12,475 bases of DNA from an uncultured Campylobacter sp. (GTDB lineage Bacteria > Campylobacterota > Campylobacteria > Campylobacterales > Campylobacteraceae): assembly GCF_905371695.1 (NCBI RefSeq), contig NZ_CAJPMA010000046.1, positions 1-12,475 of the forward strand, in the 5' to 3' direction. The notes under the pieces were generated by a model. The model was not told the DNA's origin. It saw only the letters and a program-made list of their open reading frames with translations, and searched no databases. This document shows, in pieces, positions 1 through 5,716 of the stretch (position 1 is the first letter of the stretch; each line of letters starts with the position of its first letter). The position numbers were made by a program, and so were the translations under genes.

Positions 1-1071
1 ATCGTAAACGCTAGCGTGGGTATCTAGCTTTCCGCCGATGATGATGTATCTGCCGTCGGGGCTTACGTCCACGCCGTGCGGACTTTTAGACTCAGGCAGC
101 AAAAATAGCGCGTTAGCCTTAACCGCCGCTTCTATGCTAACCACCCTATGGCCGTTATAAATTTTATAATTTTTCGGATCTTGGGCTAGCTTTTCGATAA
201 CTTGCCAGTTATAAATATGCATATAGTCCGTATCGTTTCTACTAGCGCCCGCTTCAAACGGAGGCAAACCCTTTTCGATACCGCCCGTATACATCTCGGA
301 ATTTATAGAGTTGGTAAATCCCCAACCGAAGCTCTCGCCTTTACCCGCGTCGCTTAGATCTTGCCAGTAAGGAGGAAGTTCGAGCGAAAAGGAGGCTTTC
401 TCGTCGATTTTACCCTTCGGATAGTCGAATTTCCAAAACGTAATCGCACCGCGATACGCGCTTTCGTATTCGTCTATGGAGTGGTAGTTGTTGTCAAACG
501 GAGCGGCGTATTGGCTAGCTTCGATGACGTATTCGGAGTTTGGAGTGATAAACGTACCGCCGTGCTCGCTTTTTAAGATCGGATTTACTACGATTTGCGT
601 GGTTTCGAAATCGTGCAAATTTATAACGGCGATGCGAGGACTGGCCTTATCGTTTATAAAAAGATAATCGCCGACGTATTCGCCGTTTTTCTCCGTAAGC
701 GCAGGGTGGTGCGTATCGCCCCAGGCTATCTCTTTACCGCGTACGGCGCCGCTTTTTAGCACGGCTTTGCTCTCTTCGTCAAAGCCGTATCCTTGCCAAG
801 GCTCGGGCGTAAAGACGCCGATAACTTTTAAAATTCTCATAGACGGCACGCCGTAGACCATCACCTGTCCGCTCTGACCGCCCGATGAAAATACGATGAA
901 ATCGTCTTTTCTGCCGCTAGGCTGATAAGTCTTAGCCGCGGCTAGTATATCCTTTTCGCTTAGGTTGCGCTGCTTCATGATCGTTTGCAGATCGCTGTCG
1001 GCGCTCGCCGCGCTAAATGAAAAACCCAGCGCCAACGCAGCCGCCGCGCAGGAGTTTAAAACTTTTCGCAT
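1..1071 (-). CDS. nosZ: Nitrous-oxide reductase NosZ, clade II (partial; C-terminal part beyond the window)
   Basis: Periplasmic copper enzyme that reduces N2O to N2 at the end of denitrification or N2O respiration. The first 357 codons are visible. Residues 1-24 are a Sec-type signal peptide ending ASA|DS. There is no twin-arginine motif, which is typical of clade II (epsilonproteobacterial/Bacteroidetes-type) NosZ rather than the Tat-exported clade I. Histidines expected to bind the CuZ cluster are seen in DTHHP (H121, H122), EHGG (H170) and SPHGVDVSPDG (H332), within the N-terminal propeller domain. The ATG at 1069-1071 has an AAGGAG ribosome site at 1077-1082. The CuA domain, and the C-terminal cytochrome c domain usual in epsilonproteobacterial NosZ, would lie beyond position 1 and cannot be checked. 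Other nos maturation genes would also be expected to the left (inference). Identity is near certain. Confidence 0.97.
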   Translation of the reverse strand, partial: MRKVLNSCAAAALALGFSFSAASADSDLQTIMKQRNLSEKDILAAAKTYQPSGRKDDFIVFSSGGQSGQVMVYGVPSMRILKVIGVFTPEPWQGYGFDEESKAVLKSGAVRGKEIAWGDTHHPALTEKNGEYVGDYLFINDKASPRIAVINLHDFETTQIVVNPILKSEHGGTFITPNSEYVIEASQYAAPFDNNYHSIDEYESAYRGAITFWKFDYPKGKIDEKASFSLELPPYWQDLSDAGKGESFGWGFTNSINSEMYTGGIEKGLPPFEAGASRNDTDYMHIYNWQVIEKLAQDPKNYKIYNGHRVVSIEAAVKANALFLLPESKSPHGVDVSPDGRYIIIGGKLDTHASVYD

Positions 1072-1084
1072 TCTGTCTCCTTTT

Positions 1085-1110
1085 TGAAAGATTTATATCA
1101 AATTTTGATA
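1085..1110 (-). promoter_or_regulatory. Candidate nosZ promoter with overlapping palindrome
   Basis: On the minus strand, TTTGATATAAAT matches the Campylobacter vegetative promoter well: an extended -10 (TGnTATAAA, at 1092-1100) and no required -35. Transcription would start near 1085, leaving a very short leader before the AAGGAG site of nosZ. A 15-nt palindrome, TATCAAA-T-TTTGATA (1096-1110), overlaps the -10 and abuts the stop codon of the upstream gene, so it is placed where a regulator could bind. It is not in the FNR/CRP-like orientation (TTGAT-N4-ATCAA), so the regulator is unknown. The motif is seen directly; its function is inferred. Confidence 0.5.
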
Positions 1111-1974
1111 CTAAAATTTTTCCGTAACGCTTGCTTTGCCGTTAAAATCCACGCTAAAAAGCCCGTTTTTAGTTAAAAATAGTCCCGAAATTTTATCGTC
1201 CGCAGCGCGTTTTGAAGCTAAAATTTTAAAATTTTTATCCGTTTTATAAATAGCGCCGTCCGCGCTTGCGAAATATATAACCGCGTTTTCGCCGTCCGCG
1301 CCTAAATTTTCGTCCGCGCTCGCTACCGCGGTAATCGCCGAATTTGAAATTTTAAACATCTTTTTATCTTTTAGCGTAGCGACTCGTCCGTCCGCAAGCC
1401 CGAATACCGCATCGTCTATCGCCGCTACGTAGCGAGCCGTAAGCGGCGCGGCGGGCAGCTTAAAAAGCTCGGCGGCGCGTAAATTCGCGTCCGCGCTATA
1501 AACCAGACCGTCCCAGCCCGCTATAATAAGCGCGTCTTTTAGCTTAATACAGGCGGCGATCCTATAAATTTGCCCGAAGCTTTTACGCGTAACTTTGCGC
1601 GAAGCCTCGTCGTAGATAGCTAGCGTATTGCGCCCCAAGACGGCGTAAATTTTACCGTCCGCCCAAAAAACGCGCGAAATTTCGGCTAAATTTTCGCCCC
1701 CTAGTATTATCTCGCTCGAATTAGCCGGATTTTGCTCGTTAAGTTTTATTACTCCGCCGTAGCGCGTGCCTAATAAAATTTCGCCTTTTCGGTAGGCAAG
1801 CGAAATAACCGTGTCTTGTTTTATCGTCTTAGCGCCGTTTAAATTCGAATTATAAATTTTAACGCTATCCTCGCTTAAAACCGCGGTCTTTTCGGTACTA
1901 GCACTATAAGCGCAATCTAGCGTGCGTGCGAACGCCGACGTAAAAAATAGCAATATATAAAATACAAATTTCAT
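1111..1974 (-). CDS. Secreted beta-propeller-like protein upstream of nosZ, unknown function
   Basis: A 287-aa protein beginning MKFVFYILLFFTSAFA, a typical signal peptide with likely cleavage after AFA. There is no lipobox, so a soluble periplasmic protein is expected. The mature part holds about six similar segments of some 40 residues, each with a hydrophobic strand, a G/D turn and a closing strand (for example GEILLGTRYGGVIKLN, KDALIIAGWDGLVYSAD, NAVIYFASADGAIYKTD). This is the pattern of a WD40/PQQ-like beta-propeller. An upstream in-frame ATG at 2040 would bury the signal peptide behind 22 basic residues. The ATG at 1972-1974 is preferred because AAAGG precedes it at suitable spacing. 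Only 39 nt separate it from nosZ, suggesting a role in N2O reduction, perhaps NosZ assembly or electron delivery. Epsilonproteobacterial nap clusters carry a comparable propeller protein, NapL; any relationship is a guess. It is not recognised as a named Nos protein. Confidence 0.8.
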   Translation of the reverse strand: MKFVFYILLFFTSAFARTLDCAYSASTEKTAVLSEDSVKIYNSNLNGAKTIKQDTVISLAYRKGEILLGTRYGGVIKLNEQNPANSSEIILGGENLAEISRVFWADGKIYAVLGRNTLAIYDEASRKVTRKSFGQIYRIAACIKLKDALIIAGWDGLVYSADANLRAAELFKLPAAPLTARYVAAIDDAVFGLADGRVATLKDKKMFKISNSAITAVASADENLGADGENAVIYFASADGAIYKTDKNFKILASKRAADDKISGLFLTKNGLFSVDFNGKASVTEKF

Positions 1975-2322
1975 ATTTTTTACCTTTGCCGACTTTCTTG
2001 CGTAAAATTTCATACGATTTTTATGAAATATACTATTCAAATCTTAAAAATCGCATTAAAGTTTTATTCCGTTTAAGGCGTGCGAGGCATAAATAAAAAG
2101 CGAAATTTATAAATTTTTTTTAAGAAAATAAACGGAAATTTTAGGCATCTTTATGACAAATAGCTTAAATTTGAGTTTAAAGATAAATAAGCGAAAATTT
2201 TAAGCCCTTTGCGCGTATTTTGATATTTTCGCGTTTTTGGGCCTTATTTGCTTAATGCGCCGGCGTAGTTACGATCTGAAGCGCCGAGGGCGGACTAGCC
2301 CGCCCGTTTGAGCGGGGGCGGA
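1975..2322. other. Non-coding stretch between cysN and the nos locus
   Basis: About 350 nt with no convincing gene on either strand. The part near cysN (2280-2322) is GC-rich and holds the alternating repeat described separately. The rest is AT-rich. It includes a perfect 8-nt inverted repeat GCGAAAAT/ATTTTCGC (2191-2198 and 2225-2232), flanked by AAATAAG/CTTATTT (2185-2191 and 2243-2249). These could pair into an imperfect long stem serving as a transcript end between the two units, but no strong U-tract follows on either strand. The left part is the presumed 5' leader and promoter area of the propeller gene. Confidence 0.6.
2019..2040 (-). promoter_or_regulatory. Weak candidate promoter for the propeller gene/nosZ unit
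   Basis: On the minus strand, AATAGTATATTT offers a -10 (TATATT, 2027-2032) about 50 nt before the preferred ATG at 1974. It resembles TGnTATAAT with A in place of the G. If used, transcription would begin downstream of the longer possible start at 2040, which supports the shorter protein. No convincing -35 or FNR-like box was found. Confidence 0.25.
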
Positions 2323-2325
2323 CTA
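2288..2325 (-). repeat. Alternating CCGCCC/GGGCGG repeat at the cysN 3' end
   Basis: The 10-nt GGGCGGACTA occurs twice in direct orientation (2288-2297 and 2316-2325), the second copy including the cysN stop codon. Between them, CCGCCC (2300-2305) is complementary to the GGGCGG of both copies. The cysN transcript would read CCGCCC, then GGGCGG, then CCGCCC, so the middle element can pair with either neighbour but not both (loops of 10 and 6 nt). This may act as a transcript end or a 3' stabilising structure. No U-run follows, so it is not a standard intrinsic terminator. Confidence 0.45.
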
Positions 2326-3747
2326 AATTTGTTTGCATCCCCACTCGGGATAAAATTTTCTAACGTAAGCGTTTAGCTCCCTTTCGGCGTCGCTATACTC
2401 GCGGTTTGAAGCGTTTTTGGCGTCAAATTCGCAGTCATACCCATCGCCTAAAAACTCCGTTATCATACCCGCGCCCAGCGTCGCGTTAGTATAGCGGTCG
2501 ATCACGATAAAAGAGCCGCTTTGGCGGTTTTGCTCGTATAAATCCGCGCATACGCTCTTATCTAGGCTCACGGCGCATTTTGCGATGTCGTTTAGCTCTA
2601 AGCGCCGGGCTTTAAGCTTTTCAAAATTATTGACGTCGCGTTTATATAAAATTTCGTCAAATTGCGCGTTTATCAAGTTTGAGTTGATTTTGATTAGATA
2701 TTGCTCGCCGGGCGTTAGCGGCGCTTCGTTCATCCAGACAATATTTGCGTTAAATTTTCGCGTTACGCGCGGCAAATTTGCAGGTTTTGCTATCATATCG
2801 CCGCGGCTAACGTCTACCTCGCGGTCGAGGCAAAGCGTGATAGCTTGGGGCGCAAAGGCCTGGGGCGCGGTTTTAAACGCGTCGTCTTTGCCTTTGACGC
2901 CAAGGTCTAGGTTATCGGTCGTTACTATGGATTTTACGCGCGCTTTTTTATTTGACGGCAGTACGACTACTTCGTCGTTTTCGCGTATTTCGCCGCCCGT
3001 TATAGTGCCGCAGTAGCCGCGGAAATTTAGATGCGGACGATTTACGTACTGCACGGCAAATCTAAACTCGCTAGGGCGGTCCGGGCTAACGTCTAGCGCG
3101 TCTAGCGTCGGCAGTAACGCAAGCCCTTTATACCACGGCATATTTTCGCTATTTTTTAAGATATTATCGCCGTTTAGCGCGCTAATTGGGATAAAGTCGA
3201 ATTTTATCCGCTCGCTATGAGGTAAATTTCGGCTCATTTTTAGATAATCGCTCTTAATATCCTCAAAAACGTCTTGCCTAAAATCCATCAGATCCATTTT
3301 ATTTATCGCTACTATAATGTGCCTAATGCCTAGCAAACTCGCGATAAACGAGTGGCGCTTGCTCTGCGTTAAAACGCCTTTTCTAGCGTCGATTAAGATG
3401 ACTGCGACGTCCGCCGTACTCGCGGCAGTCGCCATATTTCTGGTGTATTGCTCGTGGCCGGGGGTGTCGGCGATGATGTATTTTTTCTTATCGGTGCTAA
3501 AAAATCTATACGCCACGTCGATCGTGATGCCTTGTTCGCGCTCGCTGGCTAGTCCGTCTACTAAATTTGCGAAATCTATCTCGCCGCGTTCGTTTCTAGC
3601 GCCGTTTAGCTGGTCTTCAAAGATGCCCTTAGCGTCGTAAAGCAACCTGCCTATTAGCGTAGATTTGCCGTCGTCTACGCTACCGCACGTGATAAAGCGC
3701 AAAATATCTACGCTCTCGTTTCGCTTTAAAAATTCTCTCAAATCCAT
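2323..3747 (-). CDS. cysN: Sulfate adenylyltransferase large subunit CysN (GTPase)
   Basis: GTPase subunit of ATP sulfurylase. With CysD it makes adenosine 5'-phosphosulfate (APS) from ATP and sulfate in the cytoplasm, GTP hydrolysis driving the unfavourable reaction. The 474 aa match the usual length for a stand-alone CysN; no APS kinase (CysC) domain is fused to the C-terminus. The translation-factor-type GTPase motifs are complete: P-loop GSVDDGKST (22-30), GITID (73-77), DTPGH (94-98), NKMD (149-152) and SALNGD (189-194), followed by EF-Tu-like beta-barrel domains. The ATG overlaps the cysD stop by 1 nt (TAATG), a sign of translational coupling. It is the last gene of the sulfate assimilation cluster and ends within a GC-rich repeat. 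Confidence 0.97.
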   Translation of the reverse strand: MDLREFLKRNESVDILRFITCGSVDDGKSTLIGRLLYDAKGIFEDQLNGARNERGEIDFANLVDGLASEREQGITIDVAYRFFSTDKKKYIIADTPGHEQYTRNMATAASTADVAVILIDARKGVLTQSKRHSFIASLLGIRHIIVAINKMDLMDFRQDVFEDIKSDYLKMSRNLPHSERIKFDFIPISALNGDNILKNSENMPWYKGLALLPTLDALDVSPDRPSEFRFAVQYVNRPHLNFRGYCGTITGGEIRENDEVVVLPSNKKARVKSIVTTDNLDLGVKGKDDAFKTAPQAFAPQAITLCLDREVDVSRGDMIAKPANLPRVTRKFNANIVWMNEAPLTPGEQYLIKINSNLINAQFDEILYKRDVNNFEKLKARRLELNDIAKCAVSLDKSVCADLYEQNRQSGSFIVIDRYTNATLGAGMITEFLGDGYDCEFDAKNASNREYSDAERELNAYVRKFYPEWGCKQI

Positions 3748-4649
3748 TAAAAATACCCCTCTTGTTTTTTTGCTTCCATCGACGAGCCTTCGTCTGAATC
3801 TATGAGCCTGCCTTGGCGCTCGCCGCTGTTTGCTACCAAAAGCTCGGCTACGATCTTTTCTAGCGTATCGGCCTCTGAGCTAATAGCGCCCGTTAGCGGG
3901 TAGCAGCCTAGCGTGCGAAAGCGCACCAGCTCGTCTTTGGCGGAGGCTCTAAGCTCCTCCGGCATTCGCTCGTCGTCTACTAAAATTTTAGCGCCCTTAT
4001 ACTCCACGACGGGACGAATTTTGGCAAAATATAGGCTTGGAATCGGGATATTTTCAAGCATTATGTACTGCCAAATATCAAGCTCGGTCCAGTTGCTAAG
4101 CGGAAATACGCGGATACTTTCATTTTCCTTTATGCGGCCGTTGTAGATATTCCATAGCTCGGGGCGCTGATTTTTAGGGTCCCAGCGGTGAAATTTATCG
4201 CGAAACGAGTAGATACGCTCTTTTGCGCGGGATTTCTCCTCGTCGCGCCTAGCTCCGCCGAAAACCGCGTCAAATTTATACGTATCTAGCATCTGTTTTA
4301 GCCCCTGCGTTTTCATGATATCCGTGTGCATGGAGCTGCCGTGTATAAAAGGCGAAATGCCCATCTGCTCGCCTTTTGGATTTACGTAGACGATTAGCTT
4401 CATGCCGCTTTCTTTGGCTCTGCGGTCGCGAAACTCTATCATCTCGCGAAATTTCCACAGCGTATCGACGTGCACCAGCGGCACGGGCGGCACGGCGGGA
4501 TAAAACGCCTTTTGCAACAAGTGCAGCATCACGGAGCTATCCTTGCCGATACTATAAAGCATCGCCGGATTTTTAAACTCCGCGACCACTTCGCGCATTA
4601 TATGTATCGACTGCGCTTCTAGGGCTTGAAGATGGGTTAAATTTTGCAT
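3747..4649 (-). CDS. cysD: Sulfate adenylyltransferase small subunit CysD
   Basis: Catalytic subunit of ATP sulfurylase, which adenylates sulfate to APS together with CysN. The protein is 300 aa, the normal length for CysD. The PP-loop of the ATP-pyrophosphatase superfamily is SIGKDSS (33-39). Other CysD hallmarks are a GGARRDEEKSRAKER segment, FPLSNWTELDIWQYI, the LGCYPLTGA segment and the C-terminal SERQGRLIDSDEGSSMEAKKQEGYF. The start is the ATG at 4647-4649, preceded by AGGAG. An upstream in-frame start at 4709 would add 20 basic residues not usual for the family and is rejected. It lies 374 nt downstream of cysH, the only large gap in an otherwise overlapping gene series, so it may have its own promoter or depend on read-through. 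Confidence 0.97.
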   Translation of the reverse strand: MQNLTHLQALEAQSIHIMREVVAEFKNPAMLYSIGKDSSVMLHLLQKAFYPAVPPVPLVHVDTLWKFREMIEFRDRRAKESGMKLIVYVNPKGEQMGISPFIHGSSMHTDIMKTQGLKQMLDTYKFDAVFGGARRDEEKSRAKERIYSFRDKFHRWDPKNQRPELWNIYNGRIKENESIRVFPLSNWTELDIWQYIMLENIPIPSLYFAKIRPVVEYKGAKILVDDERMPEELRASAKDELVRFRTLGCYPLTGAISSEADTLEKIVAELLVANSGERQGRLIDSDEGSSMEAKKQEGYF

Positions 4650-4824
4650 ATTTCTCCTTTTTCTTAAATTTAACTGCTTTTTAGCGGCGACCCGGAATTC
4701 GCCGTTCAAATTTGAGCTTTTTTAGCTCGCTCATTCGTCCGCCCGCTCGTTTTCGCGCTTGCACCGGCCATATAGCTAAATTTAGCGCTGCCAAGGGCGG
4801 ATCTAGGCGCGTAAAATTTAAAGC

Positions 4825-4844
4825 CGAATTTGACCTCAAATTCG
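4825..4844. promoter_or_regulatory. 20-nt palindrome, possible operator upstream of cysD
   Basis: CGAATTTGA-CC-TCAAATTCG has perfect 9-nt arms around a 2-nt centre and lies about 175 nt before the cysD start. Its half-site TCAAATT/AATTTGA recurs in the palindrome TCAAATTTGA at 4706-4715, nearer the gene. This could be a dimeric repressor or activator site. Such AAATTTGA-rich words are common in this genome, so chance is a real alternative. Confidence 0.3.
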
Positions 4845-4894
4845 AGCGCAAAGAGCTAAGGCGAAGTATCGCGAGACGGATTTGAAAGTCGTGC

Positions 4895-4943
4895 AAAAAT
4901 TTAATCGAGACTATGTATAAATCCTGTCGCGGATTAAATTTTT
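4895..4943 (-). terminator. Stem-loop after cysH, possible terminator or attenuator
   Basis: AAAAATTTAATC (4895-4906) and GATTAAATTTTT (4932-4943) form a perfect 12-bp stem. The stem continues inward through GAC/GTC with one bulge and one mismatch, leaving a loop of about 14 nt. The 3' arm ends in five T on either strand, so it could end transcripts in either direction, most relevantly after cysH about 80 nt upstream. The stem is AT-rich, which weakens the terminator reading. Partial read-through to cysDN would lower their expression relative to the rest of the operon. Confidence 0.35.
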
Positions 4944-5023
4944 CTTCTGCTTGCAGTTGCGAGCAAAGCAAAGCAAAAATCTCTTTCAAAAGCACTCGCA
5001 AGACGAGCCGACGGCTACAAAAT

Positions 5024-5716
5024 TTAGTCTCGCCCCTTTATATGCAGCCCGCACTCTTTGTGGTTAGGATCCTCCCACCACCACCTGCCCGCGCGTATGT
5101 CCTCGCCCGGTTTTATCGCGCGGGTACAGGGCTCGCAGCCGATACTGGCGTATCCTTTCGTATAAAGCTCGTTTACGGGCAAATTTAGCTCGCGCGCGAC
5201 GCCCCACATAAACTCGTCGCTAAAATCAAATAACGGATTGATTTTTTTTAAATTAAAATTCGCGTCCGTTTCGCACAGGCTAACGCCCGTTCTAGTTACG
5301 CTTTGCGCCGCACGTATGCCGCTTATCCACGCCTCTTTTTCGTTTAGAGCCTCGCGCAAAGGAATCATTTTTCGCTGATGGCAACAAAATTTGCGGTTTT
5401 CTACGCTATCTCTCATGCCCCATTGCCCGATCTTTTCATCTACTCGGGCTAGCGTCTCGCCGCTAATGGCGTATGTTTTTATCTTGATACCAAAAAATTT
5501 CTCTACCTCTTTTTGATACTCTAAACTCTCTTTAAAAAGCTTATGCGTATCGAGGGTAAAAATTTCAAGCCTATCTAGATCAAAGCCCGATTTTAGAGCC
5601 ATATCTATCGCGATACAGTCCTCTATCTGGTGCGAAAACGCCAGCGCGACGCGCCCTTTTATCTCTGCCAAAACCGCCGCCAAACGCGACGTCGCTTCAT
5701 TATATGTAGTAATCAC
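5024..5716 (-). CDS. cysH: Assimilatory APS reductase CysH ([4Fe-4S] type)
   Basis: Reduces activated sulfate to sulfite using thioredoxin or glutaredoxin. The 230-aa protein has both cysteine pairs of iron-sulfur enzymes: C111-C112 (KFCCHQRKMIPL) and C194/C197 (GCEPC). The catalytic cysteine is C222 in ECGLH near the C-terminus. Known family behaviour links the two cysteine pairs to direct use of APS instead of PAPS, consistent with no APS kinase gene nearby. The nucleotide loop reads AFSHQIEDC (26-34), somewhat unlike the usual SFSGAED. The start is GTG at 5714-5716, with GGGAG just upstream and 17 nt of overlap with cysA; no in-frame ATG lies near it. Its position after the transporter genes and before cysDN puts the uptake and reduction steps together. 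Confidence 0.95.
   Translation of the reverse strand: MITTYNEATSRLAAVLAEIKGRVALAFSHQIEDCIAIDMALKSGFDLDRLEIFTLDTHKLFKESLEYQKEVEKFFGIKIKTYAISGETLARVDEKIGQWGMRDSVENRKFCCHQRKMIPLREALNEKEAWISGIRAAQSVTRTGVSLCETDANFNLKKINPLFDFSDEFMWGVARELNLPVNELYTKGYASIGCEPCTRAIKPGEDIRAGRWWWEDPNHKECGLHIKGRD

Larger units (their letters stand above)
4650..5023. other. Structured non-coding gap between cysH and cysD
   Basis: A 374-nt stretch without a convincing gene, interrupting a run of overlapping cys genes. It is dense in dyad symmetry: GGCGA/TCGCC (4686-4703), GAGCT/AGCTC around a T-run (4714-4728), the palindrome GCTAAATTTAGC (4775-4786), a 20-nt near-palindrome (4825-4844) and a 12-bp stem-loop (4895-4943). 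A reading frame on the minus strand (4681-5001) begins with TTG, has no ribosome site, overlaps the cysD start region and looks compositionally random. No clear -10 for cysD was found; TTTATACA inside the stem-loop is the nearest. Likely roles are partial termination after cysH, processing, or a regulated leader for cysDN. A decayed gene is also possible. Confidence 0.5.

Noticed and set aside
361..576. A 71-codon plus-strand frame opposite nosZ
   Set aside because: It lies fully antisense to the conserved NosZ coding sequence and looks like a by-product of its codon use.
2041..2322. FNR/CRP-like (TTGAT-N4-ATCAA) or NssR-like (TTAAC-N4-GTTAA) site for the nos unit
   Set aside because: I looked on both strands and found no acceptable match; TTAAA-N6-TTTAA near 2165-2180 is too AT-rich to be meaningful.
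2585..3640. Plus-strand frames opposite cysN
   Set aside because: They are antisense to a clear CysN with all GTPase motifs and have no features of their own; the same applies to plus-strand frames opposite cysA, cysW, cysT, cysG and cysI.
4650..4709. Longer N-terminus for CysD
   Set aside because: It adds 20 basic residues not typical of CysD, while AGGAG sits right before the ATG at 4649.
4775..4786. Palindrome GCTAAATTTAGC as a regulator site
   Set aside because: GCTAAATTT words recur many times in coding and non-coding parts of this window, so it is likely a compositional effect.
4681..5001. A 106-codon minus-strand frame between cysH and cysD
   Set aside because: It starts with TTG, has no ribosome-binding sequence, runs into the cysD leader and shows no recognisable domain or protein-like composition.
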